Below, piece by piece: positions 11,631 through 33,870 of a DNA stretch of 64,000 bases. The stretch covers positions 46,239 through 110,238 of the forward strand of contig RQTK01000095.1 in assembly GCA_003991915.1 (NCBI GenBank), given 5' to 3'. The number at the start of each line of letters is the position of its first letter. The first letter of the stretch is position 1. Made by a program: the position numbers and the translations under genes. The notes under the pieces are model-generated. The model made no database searches and had not been told where the DNA came from. It saw nothing but the letters and a program-made list of their open reading frames with translations. This stretch comes from Elysia chlorotica (taxonomy: Eukaryota; Mollusca; Gastropoda; Plakobranchidae).

Positions 11631-12767
11631 CTTCTCTTGTGGATAAGACAGTTTGTTATTGTTACAAGATATCCTCTTTTCCCGCTATATTTAGATAATC
11701 ATAAGTTACCCCCATTCTCTTCTTTTTTTAATAAGATAAACCAAAATTCATCCCCTTTCTCTTCAACTCTTTAAATATTTATCTCAAGCCATTCTATTTC
11801 TCTTCACATGTAGAAAGGATACCCTGAAATCATCACCTATGTCCTTTATAAGAATAATATAATTACAATCTTCCTCCGTTGGTACTATCGTTATATTATA
11901 TTTCTTTCTCAACTTAATCTCAGTCAGCATTCTCTCCTTTCTCAATTCTTACCCACACTTTCTCACTATCGCCATCGAGCTTATCAACCCACACCCACAT
12001 CTTCAATTGAAACAAAATCACCACCTTTAGTTTGCCGATTTGAATACTTTTCGTTTCCCTTCCCGTCATACTTCACGAGTTAAAGTTTACCAAGTAAATG
12101 TGAGATCGTGATGTGCTCAGTGGCTTACGATTTCCGCTTCTTCTCTCGGCGCAGTGTTTCCCATTAGTGTTAATACAAACCACAATATATCCCCGCCCCT
12201 CCACCAGCTTAACTTCTAAACAGAACCTAATCTTGTAAAGGTGTTATTTTTTCTGTTCTAGCCTCATCAAAGGTGGCAGAAAAGGTTTCAGTGTAAGAAA
12301 GTATCAGGATGCCCGTGTCTCTGAGAAAAAATTCTCCGCCTTCCATGTTGCGAACAGGCGTCTTTACAGTCCACAGTTACATGTACAGTGAAACTGTGAG
12401 TCTATGAAAATACATGTTGCTAATAAAAAAAACATAGCTCAGTTACACAACCAAGCCATGGTATGTGGTTTCTACAGTGAGAATTATCCTCGAATGAGAC
12501 TGTTTATCTATGTTGAGATATTACTACGTTTGCATCATGGCATTTCGTTATGTGAAAGGAAGGTGAAATTTCACTCGTTTAAGCTTAAGTTAACAGACTG
12601 ATCGATGTAGAATCGTAGGTAGGAACTTTGAGACGTATCGAAAGCTTGGCGAAAACTTACATGGCACATAGTAAATACACGCAGTTCCTCCTTTATATCG
12701 TCTTTGTCTTTTTCATAACATGTAAAACAAGGTTTTGTTTGTAGAAGAAAGGCAACATAAGCTTGGT
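11631..12767. other. no exon recognised
   Basis: AT-rich with CT-rich stretches. TTCTGTTCTAG at about 12252-12262 looks like a 3' splice site, but the following 35 bases do not continue a FREM protein convincingly. No copine exon found on the minus strand. Confidence 0.4.
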
Positions 12768-13035
<268 letters not shown>

Positions 13036-15038
13036 GATAGAGACAGAGAGCGAAAAACAGAGGCAGAGAAAGACAGACCTAGAGAAAGAGACAAATAGAA
13101 AATCCGAGGCAGACTAAGAAAGACGAAGCACAGATATACAACCATGTGCTACAAACAGAAAAGGTAAAAAAAGAATCAAGATGCCGCGAGTCTCCTAATT
13201 GAAAACTGATTGCAAGTTAAGAACCACTCTGAAACTCTTGAAAATGAATGAGTGTTTTATGAACGCCAAGACGCATATCTCCGTAGTTTTTGGTCTTGTT
13301 TGTTTTCCTAAGCCCTTCCTCTGTAATGATGTTAAACAAACTATGGAGGACGCTGCAATTTTCTCTTTAACCAGAATATTTACCCCGTGTATGAGATCGA
13401 ATTCAACATGATGCTAGTTAAACCATGTTTTTGTTGGCTTTCAGAGCTAGAAGTCTGAAAGCAGAAAAAATCAAATACTATTATTTCTAGTTAAAACGTC
13501 TTTGAAGAAGTCTAAAAACAAAAACTCTATACACAGGTCTTTGCAATAAGAGAAGAGTTACATGTACAAAGTAATTTGGCCAAAGTGTAAATTAAAGCTG
13601 TTAAAATTGTATTAGGTTAATTCTTAGATCGTTGAAAAGGAAGTTTAAAATGTTTATTAATAGAAACAATTATCCCTGGTGGTGAAAATTATTATATAAC
13701 TCTATTCGAGTCTTTTTGCTAAAACAATCAAAGGAGAGAAAGAGAGGAGAGAAAAATCTGTAATAGCACTTTTAAAAAATCCATCTATATTTACATCTCT
13801 TTGAACATTTCCGTTTCCAGTTTCCTCTCCCTAGTTTCATGATGTTCTTGTAACACGGCAAATAAGCTATTATGAAGTTTCTTCTACATTTTGATCATTG
13901 GACTTGGAGATTGTGGCATATTGTCTATTCTTCTTAGATATTATTAATTCAAAAGCAACAGACACCGACAATTTAAACAAACAATAGATGTTTGGAAACC
14001 CTGGCGCCTAACAGTCTATTTTTTTCAATTGATGAATAACGTCTACGAAAGCAAATATAATTATATTATATCAAAGCAAAATCATTGTAGTTATTTTATA
14101 TTCTTAAAAATAACAATGTTATATCTTTAAGAGGCGAAGACAATTTATGTTTAGAGAATTGCCCGCCTTTCAAATCATCAGAACATGCGCAATAGTGAAT
14201 GTGTGATTCGTTATTTATTTGCTCTCGTAGCATAAAGTTCTCGCAAAGAATTAGAATTTTTTCATAAGACTGTTGTGTGTTTGGTTTAAACAAAATCTAC
14301 AATGTGATAATCCTTTATGTTTGTTTAGTGAAGCAAAGCGGGTGGCGGATTCTGAAGTTATTTCCCAATCAGCCTGATGTGTTTTTAAGACCTGCGCTAA
14401 GCAACTCGAGAGCACTTGTTTTCCCCTCTGACAGCGTTCCCCAAAAGAAAAGTCGAGTGTTTATGAAATAAGCATATAGGTTTTCTCTAATGTTTTGGCC
14501 CACATTTTGTGATAATTGCAGAATTATTAACTTAGTTTGTATCTGACTTTGTGTGCAGACTCGTGCGAGTTAAGTGTTGTCTGTGGTTTTTACTATTACC
14601 TGCCAACAAAGTTCCGTTTTATGACTATCGATCTTTAAAAAATGTTTACCCTTTCTAATTATTTGTCATAAGCAAAGACAGATAATAATTCTAAATAGTT
14701 TTAAATGAAGTGTACGTGTGCATGCAGGTAGACTCAACATACACTTACAACCAACAGTTTGTTCAAGCCTGTCACTATTAATTTTTAGTAAACCCATTGG
14801 AAAATTAGGAGACATTAAATCAGATGAACATTCCACTATCCCGTTTAGAGTACATACTTAGACTTCGCACATTCTTCTTTGAATAGTTTTTGACCAGTTT
14901 AGAGTCCAATGCTGAATTGTTTCAAACTGTTTTTAAATGTATCTGAAACTCAATCATGTCCAGCTCTCACAATTCATTCTGCTCTATATACGAAACTGTT
15001 TTATCTACCCGGAAAGCATAAACGAAACAATATTTCAC
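13036..15038. other. no gene seen
   Basis: AT-rich, low in CpG, without extended open frames. I looked on the minus strand for the rest of copine C2B and on the plus strand for FREM exon 2 and found neither. Confidence 0.45.
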
Positions 15039-15039
15039 G

Positions 15040-15085
<46 letters not shown>
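15039..15085. repeat. (TC)n microsatellite
   Basis: Pure TC dinucleotide tract of about 46 bases. Confidence 0.95.
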
Positions 15086-15090
<5 letters not shown>

Positions 15091-15358
15091 TACTATAATT
15101 ATTTACTCCTAACTCATGATGCGCGAAGGTGTGACTGCGATAAGAAATCTCATTGGGAACCTGGCAGTCGGAAAGCTAGAAGAGAGCTGCGCTTTCCCGA
15201 TCCAAGAACTATGTAAAACAATCCACCATTACAGTCATGTCTGATATCCCTCGGAAATTTCAGAAACATTATACCAGGAGAACGTTTCTTCTGTCAGAGA
15301 TATATACAAATATTTTACACGACTCCGGGGACCCAGAGGCATAAGTCAAGTCTATAGT

Positions 15359-15596
15359 CAAACAAACTTACCAGTGATGTTTGATTGGAACTCCATAAAG
15401 GAATGGAGGGGACTATCCAGATGTCAAAGGGCTTCAGGCTTTACCGCGGTTGCGCGCAACAGACATGGCATGACAGGGGTACAAACGTGGGGTGGGAAAA
15501 AATACCGCGAAGGGAGGGCGTTTGTATCTCCCCCCCCCTCTCCCTCCCATTCCTTCCTGGAGTCGATTCCAATCAAACATCACTGGTAAGTTCGTT
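15359..15596. repeat. inverted repeat, 34-38 bp arms around 165 bp
   Basis: CAAACAAACTTACCAGTGAT at 15360 and its complement ATCACTGGTAAGTTCGTTTG at about 15577 form arms with one mismatch and a small indel. The spacer includes a C-rich run at 15531-15543. It lies just beyond the recombinase end of the DIRS remnant. DIRS elements are known to carry inverted terminal repeats and an internal complementary region, so this may be that terminus; alternatively it is a small independent palindromic element. Confidence 0.7.
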
Positions 15597-15720
15597 TGAT
15601 TATAGAACTTTATCTCTCCAATTTAAGAATGGTCTAGTCCAAACGAGATTTTAAAGGCCGTGTCTCTCGAGGAGACTAAGGGAAGAAGTCAAGGTTTGTG
15701 AAAACGAGCAGTGTAACTTA

Positions 15721-17880
15721 TCAAGGTGCGCCTAATGTGTTGAGCCGAGTACAGCTCGAGAGAAAAGTTACTTCCTTTTTTGCCTGTTCTGGCCGGTTGC
15801 AGTAGCGAGCAAAAGTGCTCGAAGATTTCCATCCCGCAGGCTGCATGATTCTGTTTAGAGGGACATGACGCGCGTCAGCAAGGCTGGTAGACGCAGCTCT
15901 TGTGGAGTGTGGGTTTGTGTACAGATGTGTCCACTCCCGACATACGTAAGACCTCCCTGGTCCATCGACGCAGGGTGTGTCTTGAGCAGGCCTCGAAAGG
16001 TTTGGCACATTGGACAAAATTTTGGTCCGATTTTCACAGATTTTTCAAGCCCTTGATATATTCTTTTATGTAAAGAACCGGGCATAGACGTCTGTCTACA
16101 GGGTATGCACATGGAGTAAGTCTGTGTAGATGATTACCGGGTTTGCTGGTTGTTAACAGCTGAGTGATGTTAAAATACACTCTGCTATGTTTTACAGTCA
16201 TGTATTTTACGGAGCATTTCATGATTGTTTGACCGCGTTGACCAGTGGTCAAAAGCATGAGCATTAGTAGTTTCATGCTAGGTTGCTTCACAGATAAGTT
16301 GCTTGCTGATGCCCAAGATTTTAGGAAGTTGTGGATTTTTTCTGAATTCCAAATATTAGGGGTTGAATGTAACTGAGGTCGGATATTGAACACCCCTTTC
16401 ATATACTGTTTGATGAGGGGATGGGCCCAGATAGTGTTAGTGTGTGAGTCAGATGATATAAGGCCCATACTAGACACGGCCGATTTTGCAATATTTATGG
16501 CGCTGTAGCTTAAACCCTTAGAAAACAATGTCTGTAAAAAGTCTAACAGTGTTTTGGGGTTTACCAAAACTGGATTATGCACCTGTTTATAACAAAAAAG
16601 TACCCATGTTTAAGACAGCAAGCATATTGTTTTCTGATACCTTTCCACAGCGAGGCAATGATGATGTGGCTAGAGTCTGCCGAAACGCCATTGTCTTGTA
16701 AGATTTGCCGGATAAGCGGCATGCTATCATCCTGGATTTCGCAAGCATGGGGTGTGGGCTCTGGTGTTGTGGGTGTTGCAACAGTTTTTCTGATCCGTAA
16801 AGTAAAATTGGTTTGTCTATTTATTTACAGGTTTATGAGTTTGGTGAACCAAACTTGAGTTTTCCAATAAGGGACTACGACGATGCAATCGGCTTGGTCC
16901 TTTTCTACCGTGTTGACAACTCTCAGGGTAATGCTAAAGGGGGGAAACATGTAGGTATAAATAAGAGTCCAAGAAACTGAGAAAGCATCTACCTGCCATC
17001 CCTCACTATCTTTGAATTTGGAAACATAGCGTCCCACTTTCTTATTCACTCTACTGGCAAATAAATCAACTTCGAATGGCCCATACAAAGCGTTTATTCG
17101 ATTGAATTCCGACCCTAGGAGAGCCCACTCTGTCTCTAATCCTTTACACCTGCTCTGAGCGTCAGCTTCAATATTATCTACCCCTGGCAAGTGGCTAGCT
17201 GTTATCCAATTGTTACGTTTAATGCACCACAACCACAGCTCGCGCGTAATGTTGTTACAAGTTGTTTTGGAACTGCCCTGATTGTTAATACATAAGACTG
17301 TCGTTGTGTTATCGGAGAAAAGGTGAATATGGCAGTTACTGCGGTCAAGCACGAACGCTTTAATGGCTAGCAATGCTGCTTTAAGCTCGAGGCAGTTAAT
17401 GTGCATGAGTTGTTCTTCCTCTGACCATAAACCTCCAGTAGTGCTCCCTTCACTGACTCGCGTCGGTGGTCACAACGACATCTTTGAGTTCAGGCGTGAG
17501 CATGACGGGATATTTGTTCATATTTGTCTCTCCTCCATAAAAGGTCTTCCCGCATCTGAAGGGTGATGAAGACTTCCTTGTCATAATTTCCCTTATTACA
17601 CTTCAGATAATTCTTCTGAATTTCTAAGCGTTTACAAAAGACTGTCCCATATTTGTTACCAGGTGTCAGTACGGCAAATTTTCCCCCCTATTAGCTCTGT
17701 AATGGCTCTGAACCAAATTCTACGCTTGGTTAAGGCTGTATCACTTTGTAATTGGATCGTTGTGATTTTCCTATGTGACAGACGCACTGACATACTGATG
17801 GAGTTCAAGATGAATCCAACATAAGTGATCTGATTACCAGGTGTAAGAGAACTTGGAGGTGAAAAGATGAAGGTGGGTTG
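15721..17880 (-). mobile_element. DIRS-family tyrosine-recombinase retroelement, broken fossil
   Basis: On the minus strand, in the order typical of DIRS elements, are the end of a reverse transcriptase with its connection (about 17880-17410), an RNase H domain (about 17406-16825) and a tyrosine recombinase (about 16580-15721). The gag region and most of the reverse transcriptase are absent, so the copy is 5'-truncated. The surviving parts lie in more than one frame and the copy is broken in several places; it cannot be active. The clear domain similarity suggests moderate age. It lies beyond the last copine exon seen, on the same strand, so it may sit inside a copine intron. Confidence 0.82.
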
Positions 17881-18242
17881 CTTACAAGCGTAAATAGTAA
17901 TAATAAGGACTAAATAATGACTTTACAAAGACAGAAGAATGGTATAATTAATAATCCAATAAATGAAAGCACAAAACAGGTCCAAGCACTGAAAGAAGCC
18001 AACATAAACTGAACTCTGTGGTATCTCGTTCGGACTAGCCCATTCTGGAATGGGAGGGATAGAGATACAATTATAAAATAATATATAGGTTCTTAATCAG
18101 CAATACTAGATTGCTACCTTAGATTTCAATTGTCATTTGTTATCATGTACTATAAATATGCATATTGTTTGCTAGAGCCTCTACTAGTGGAACAGAAGCT
18201 TAAATCAAAATAATGTGTTTGAGTTGGTAATAAAATTAAAAC

Positions 18243-28093
<9,851 letters not shown>

Positions 28094-29594
28094 TTCGTCT
28101 CAGTTCTAGATTGAGATAAAAAAAAATTTAAATCTTAATAAGATTAAAAATAAAGTACATGGTATCATTGGATGCATATTTTATCAAGGTAAAATAATTT
28201 CATATCATATCTATACTACATAAAAAAAATTTAGTGCTCATTGTGGGCTCCCCGCCTCGAATTTTGCCCATCTCCACAGACTTACTCAATCACTTGAAAA
28301 TTACAAAACATTTTTTATGAACCACTATACATCAGATTAGGGACATGCTGACCACCTCTTTTTAAAAAGCAATGTTCTTTTTATACCTTTGATATTATAT
28401 AAAAATTCAATGTACCCCTCCCGCAAAGGCCAATCTTTATTATAAATATAAGGTCAATCGCTTTCCTCGTCCTTTTTGTAAAAGTAGGGCGTTTAGGCGA
28501 GAAAACGGTGTGCACATTGGCACTTGAGAGTGGTAATTCTAAAAAGTTTATCACCGCAGACTTACCTAGTCACTCAAATACAAAGACAACTGACTCAGGA
28601 ATAATCTCAAATCTAGATCTTAATTATTTGACCAAGAAGCATGACTCACCTGTATTAAGAGTGAAATTTAATAGTGAAAGATCTAGACCAAGATTAGATC
28701 TATTATGATGACAGGTGATAAAAAGACACGTCGTTTAAGACGATCCAGATACTTAGCAGCAACACTCAATCCAAATCAAATGTCCACAACCACACAATCA
28801 CAAATATCACTTGATCAACCATCCATATCTAGGCCTACTGATACTGGTCGAAATCTAGATGTATATCTACGACAAAGTGAAAAAAGACATATCTAGATAT
28901 CCACAACGTAGACCCAGCTTCAGATATGCTACATCACCACAAAAAGAAGATAGACCCACACGGATTTGATCTAGATCTACATCACCACTAACGCCTCCAC
29001 CTGACATCAGTCAGGCAGCTTTTACAGTTACGCAATCAACTTTCCCAAACAATGACAATGCAGCACTTGATCAACCATTTTCTGTTAATATCAAAGCCAA
29101 CATGGGTGTTAATTTAAACTTTCAATCCCGCGAATTTGAGGGCCTTCAACAAGTTCCATTTCTGAAGACAGTAGATCCTTTATAATAAAGATCAGGATAT
29201 GACAAAATGCCTAGACCTAACTTGTAATATAGCCTCTCTATATTTAATTACTGCTGTCTATGAGATGTAAACAATTATGGGCTCTAAGGATATCAATTTA
29301 GTTTTGTTTCAAGTGCAGTATTTAAAAATCCTTTGGACAATTTCTTGCAACAGACCCACCAACCCCAGCCACACTCTCATGAATTACTATTTTATGCAAG
29401 ACACAAGAGGAAGAGGCAGAGGCACTATTACAATTTATACTTTAAAAAAGCTTTACCTAGATTCTAGTATCAATCATAGAATAGATCAATAAAATAGCTA
29501 TTTAATTTTAAAATCCTGGATGAGTCGTTTTTAAACATTAAAATCTTCCTGAATAAAAAAATATTTAAAATTGGATACTTCTACGGAAGATGCA
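28094..29594. other. copine 5' flank; no gene recognised
   Basis: Contains the presumed copine promoter (minus strand, above 28093). Open plus-strand frames at 28508-28708 and 28705-28896, with other fragments up to 29185, are Ser/Thr/Pro/Arg-rich and cross several frames without domain similarity. They may belong to an unrecognised, decayed repeat. Confidence 0.35.
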
Positions 29595-29888
29595 TTAGAC
29601 TGAGGTGAGATCTAAAGATCTAAACCCGTATAAAAAATTGTTGTACGAGTGCCCCGGCAACAACTTTCCTAGAAAGACTTCCAAATTTACGAAGCTGCTG
29701 CTCGTACGTGACCGGACAAATAGATGAGATTGTAGGAGAACTTGAGTTCTCGCAGTCACACCCACTTCTCGTAGCTTTCGAGATTTGGTGCCGCTACTGG
29801 TTCCTGTTTCCTTTTCCCTCCTTTTCTCTTTTCTGTCAGCAGGTGTCAGTCTCAGTCTGAGTTTTATCAGCAAACCACTAGGGTTACA

Positions 29889-30007
29889 CGAGACCAAAAA
29901 TGGCCAAATTTCAAGTCGACGATAAATTTGATACATTTGAATAGTTTGAGAGCAGATTAAAGGAATTTGAAGAAAGTTTGTTTGTAAATGCATTTGATTT
30001 TGAATAA
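29889..30007 (+). pseudogene. possible remnant of a FAR1/ZSWIM-like transposase-derived N-terminus
   Basis: An ATG in good context (CCAAAAATGGCC) opens MAKFQVDDKFDTFE, a stop (TAG), then FESRLKEFEESLFV in the same frame. The pattern F-x-x-x-x-x-F-x-x-F-E-x-F-E resembles the start of FAR1-like/ZSWIM3-type proteins derived from Mutator-like transposases. Only about 35 residues are visible and no zinc or transposase domain follows, so this is a weak call. Confidence 0.25.
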
Positions 30008-30867
30008 TTAATTATAACGCTTGTTGGAGCCTTAATTTGCTACTTTTTTGGTTGGATTTGTTTATCAAAGCTATTGTTACCTCAAATCATCTACTCTGGT
30101 TCAAGCCAATAATATAAATTGATGAAAGTTGTTTCACTTTTCAAAAGAGTCGTAATTTGTGTTTCTGAAATTTATGTCAATAAAACTTTCATTTCTTTTG
30201 GTGTTGAAATTGAAATTTATTGTCTCTTGTATTTACTGAGTGTGAGTGAAACTGAAAGCGGAATGAATACTTGTTTATGAAATTTGTTTATTTAGACTTT
30301 GAATATAGTTTTGCTTCAGTATTAGTAATATCACAAAGAATTTTTTAGCATGTAATCTCAAAGATCTTTTTACACCATCATATACTTAATTTTAACAAAA
30401 ATTTGAATTTTTGAAGTTCATTAACTATTTATGTTTCAAACATTTTTCAAATTCAAAATTTATCATTTGCTCACAGAAATCTGACGTGCCCAAAAAACAA
30501 ACTCACTCACTCACAGAAAAAATATGCATTGACATTTGTCATCATAAACACATTAAAAAATAAACTTTTTGATTTATAACCCCAACTATGGGGTTCCACA
30601 ATGTTGTGAAACTAATTTTAATTATTCCATTAATGCTTTTGCAATTTAAGTACAATATATGTTACGCATGAATTGAACAAAGTTAAAAATGTACTCAATA
30701 ACATATATTATTTTGACATTCTATTGTTGAATCACTCACAGTACAATTTATACACTATTTTCAGAATCTAAAGTAATATCTAGTAGTACAAAACTTATAA
30801 AACTACATTTTTAGTTCTGGATACACGCCAATATTACACTTTAAAAAAAAAAGGTATCTGTCTTACA

Positions 30868-31060
30868 CAACCCTTTCCACCAGCGAGTCAAAAAAAAAGA
30901 ATGCGAAGTCCGGACGTTCAAATCCAAAGATCGCTAAAACTGTAAAAGCATGTAGCCTAAATTGTCAGACGTCAGTCTTGGAACCCATCCATGAGTATAA
31001 CGGTGTACTGACGCTGAAGTCAACCTGGTGCTATAAAAATTGTTGATAAAACTAGAATTC
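30868..31060 (+). repeat. SINE-like element, copy 1
   Basis: Contains ACGTTCAAATCC (about 30913), a good tRNA B box. About 50 bases later comes TTGTCAGACGTCAGTCTTGG (30962), which is shared with the element at 42516-42706. A diverged A-box region (CCAGCGAGTC) precedes it. Typical layout of a tRNA-derived SINE. Confidence 0.55.
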
Positions 31061-31914
31061 AACACTCATCAAATCTAATTAAATGTAACAGAAAAAATTA
31101 GTATAATTCTATGCAGTTATTTACCAAATCCATGATTCATAATACCGTATTGACAAAGACTTTATATTTTACATCCTTTATTTCACAAGGGGTAAGGTCG
31201 GGAAGGGGGAGCATTAAGCCGGTCGGGAGTGTCGTATGAATAGAATCCTTTCTTCTCGTACGGTCGCGTGCGATATACACGATCCATAAATAAATACGGG
31301 CCCATACATCTAGTAAAGGTTCTAGTCGTACGTGAGATCATGTGACCTCCCGCTGTTCGTGAGTGCCATACTCCTAGAATCTCGTCTACGCGTATGGTCA
31401 CGTACGAGCAGCCACGGTCTAAAATTCAACATTTCTTAAGGCTAACCACAATTTAGTCATTTTTACATTTGGACAGAGTTTTAGTCCAAATTTTGATATA
31501 GTCACTATAAATATCATAGTGTTTCTGTCTAAATCGCGATAATTCTACTTGAGACTGGTAAATAATATTTCTAATCTAAAGACCTACGAAACCTTAGGAG
31601 ATAGCTTTGCTCTATTTGACAATCAGATCAAAGCATTTCATTTGAATAAAAACACTCAAATAGAATGCATAAATAGCCAAATACACTTCAACATGTGCCT
31701 ATTGTGTATAGCAACAGTTCGACAAAAATACACCAAAGAGGCATAAACCTATAAGTATAAAGTGTGTAGATCTATAGACTACATACATGTTTTTTTTTAA
31801 ACTTTAAAAAAACATTGTCGAGGCTAAATAGACTTCTTTGACAAAATATCTACAGAGAATCAGAGGTTTGGAAAAGACCACTTGTAAATTCATAAAAATG
31901 TATTAGAGTCTAGT
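31061..31914. other. no gene recognised
   Basis: AT-rich except for a GC-richer patch at 31185-31420 with several CGTACG words and a 72-codon minus-strand frame of no known family. Confidence 0.4.
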
Positions 31915-32160
31915 TCTAGCCTAGATCTAAGAGACCCGTACTAGCAACAAACTGTAGTGTAAACAGTGAAGTGAGAGTCTAAGATTTAGATTTTTTCTAG
32001 ATCTAGATTAGATTTTAATCTTTACATTTAGAGTTTCTTGGTCTAGAAACATTGGCGAAACAATAATCTAGATCTAGATCTAGATCTAAATCTAGATTCT
32101 ATTTTCTAGAAAGACGATCTAGGTCTGGGTCTAGATCTAGATCGTGATCACTTAGACAAT
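31915..32160. repeat. cluster of TCTAGA/AGATCT palindromic units
   Basis: Repeated TCTAGATCTAGATC-type words, densest at 31998-32020 and 32070-32150. Because TCTAGA and AGATCT are each palindromic, the tract reads the same on both strands. Similar clusters occur at 52415-52650, 61602-61622, 62228-62400 and 63195-63215. Confidence 0.8.
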
Positions 32161-32805
32161 GACAGGTTGTATTTCGAGCTAAGAACTTAATACAGATATA
32201 TAATTATGCATTTGTTTAATACATGCAAGTTTATTGCTCATCATATAGCTAAATCTAGATTGTAAATATTGGGCAATACAAAATTTAAAGTTCAGTAGGT
32301 TTTGCATTGGCCTACCATACAGATTAGACTTAGAGTAGAAGTTGATTATTTTGAACCTCTTCAACGCTGAAAGATTACATAAGCTTAACACATTCCCATG
32401 TTTGGATCTATTGACAAACGAAGTGTTAAAACACACCGAAATTTACGGTGTTTTAAATAGGATTAAATCTCAGTTTTTTTACGGTGCGTTTTACTGTTTA
32501 AGACCCAATTTTAGTACATGTACTATATAAGTTGTATTTGCTCATATAAAATACACATGTGTATACATATAGAAAAGCGAAGATCTCTTCCACTTTCCTC
32601 GTTTCCTAGAAAAAAAATGAAAAATATTTTTCAATGCCAAAACAAAATTTAAAAAAATGAACGCGGTTTACATCATGTATGTCGTAATATTAGCCCCATC
32701 ATCCTGACTACTCTTTTCTCGTTTAAAAAATTGTAGATCAAATAAGAAAATAACATTCACTAGTCCGAAAATTGGCCTAGATTGTCGATTCGTCAACGGA
32801 CTTCG

Positions 32806-33711
32806 TGTGCAACTATACCAAGTCATACATGCGTCCTGGACAGACACAGGCAATATGCAAAATCCATTTTCAGTGGTTATTCGTTCCTCGAGATACACCG
32901 GCTGTCGTACGACGGATAACAGCTTCCGTTGACGGACCGACAAGTTGTGTTTTGCTACGGGGATGCAAAACTTGATATGTGATACTAAACTAGTCTGTGT
33001 TGGACGACCGCCATTGTTTTCCGGCTCTCGATTCAAAACTTTAAACACATTTTTCTCCAGAATGCCTTCATAAGTATAGATCCAAGTAGTATATTTAGTC
33101 TCAGATAGTAATAACATAAGGTCATAATAAAAATGGTATATGAAATTAGCTTAGAGTTATGAAATATTTGAAATATTAGCTAATCGCATTACCGCTGGGC
33201 ACACTTTGACCTAGATAGCTGGTCAAGCCAGAATCTAGGCTCGCGTGTATGTGCGGAGAGCGATTCCCCGCTGACCGGTGACCTGTGATCCTGGTATCAT
33301 GTGCTTCGGCTGGCATCTGTGTTGCGTGGGCACTTATACCAGGATCAAGAATTGTGTCATGATTATGTGACTGTCGACCCACGTTTGGGCTAGTTTGGTG
33401 TAGCTACATCACGGACAGACACAGACAATATGCAGAGATCCATTTTTAGTGGTTATTCGTTCCTCGAGATACACCGACTGTCGTACGACGGATAACAGCT
33501 TCAGGTGCAACTATACCAACTCATACATGCACCCCGGACAGACACAGACAATATGAAGAGGTCAATTTTTAGTGGCTATTCGTTCCTCGAGATAAACGGG
33601 TTGTCGCACGACGGATATCAGCTTCTATTAATTTTGTAATACATTGCAGTAGTCTCGTTTAGCTGGTTCCATATGTTCAATCTGTGTTTTGCGACGGGGA
33701 GGCAAAACTTG
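32806..33711. repeat. three copies of a 105-125 bp module upstream of the IAP gene
   Basis: Copies at 32806-32925, about 33398-33502 and 33504-33626 share GGACAGACACAGACAATATG-like sequence, AGTGGTTATTCGTTCCTCGA and CGACGGATAACAGCTTC. Flanking phrases are also duplicated: TGTGTTTTGCTACGGGGATG (32947) against TGTGTTTTGCGACGGGGAGG (33682), and TTTAGCTGGTTCCATA at 33658 and 34551. A mosaic of local duplications, 1-2 kb before the IAP start codon. An unrecognised 149-codon minus-strand open frame (33117-32668) overlaps the first copy. Confidence 0.85.
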
Positions 33712-33870
33712 GGGCCGTATTCATGTGAAGGCGTAGGCCTAAAAGTCGGACGTAACTTACGTCTGAAATTTGAATTTAGTCTACGACCTATTCATGGGAA
33801 TTTCCTAGTACTAATTTTGACGCAAGTTTACACCTACTCCAAGGCAGGACTAAGGGATCTGTGATAGCAA
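33711..33870. repeat. possible MITE-like fragment
   Basis: Begins GGGGCCGTATTCATG and contains the internal palindrome GACGTAACTTACGTC and a second CCTATTCATGGG. GGGCCGTATTCAT-type starts are common in non-autonomous DNA transposons of animals, but I cannot identify both termini or a target duplication. Confidence 0.3.

Noticed and set aside
12252-12300. Possible FREM1-like exon 2 after TTCTGTTCTAG
   Set aside because: The translation (PHQRWQKRFQC) does not continue the FREM1 pattern and soon stops.
28508-29190. Ser/Thr-rich plus-strand gene upstream of copine
   Set aside because: Open segments change frame repeatedly, with stops and no domain; similar in flavour to 20756-21434, so perhaps an old repeat.
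29595-29993. 132-codon minus-strand open frame
   Set aside because: Basic, low-complexity centre, no motif and no splice support.
32668-33117. 149-codon minus-strand open frame
   Set aside because: Overlaps the repeated modules upstream of the IAP gene; no domain, no splice logic and composition like its surroundings.
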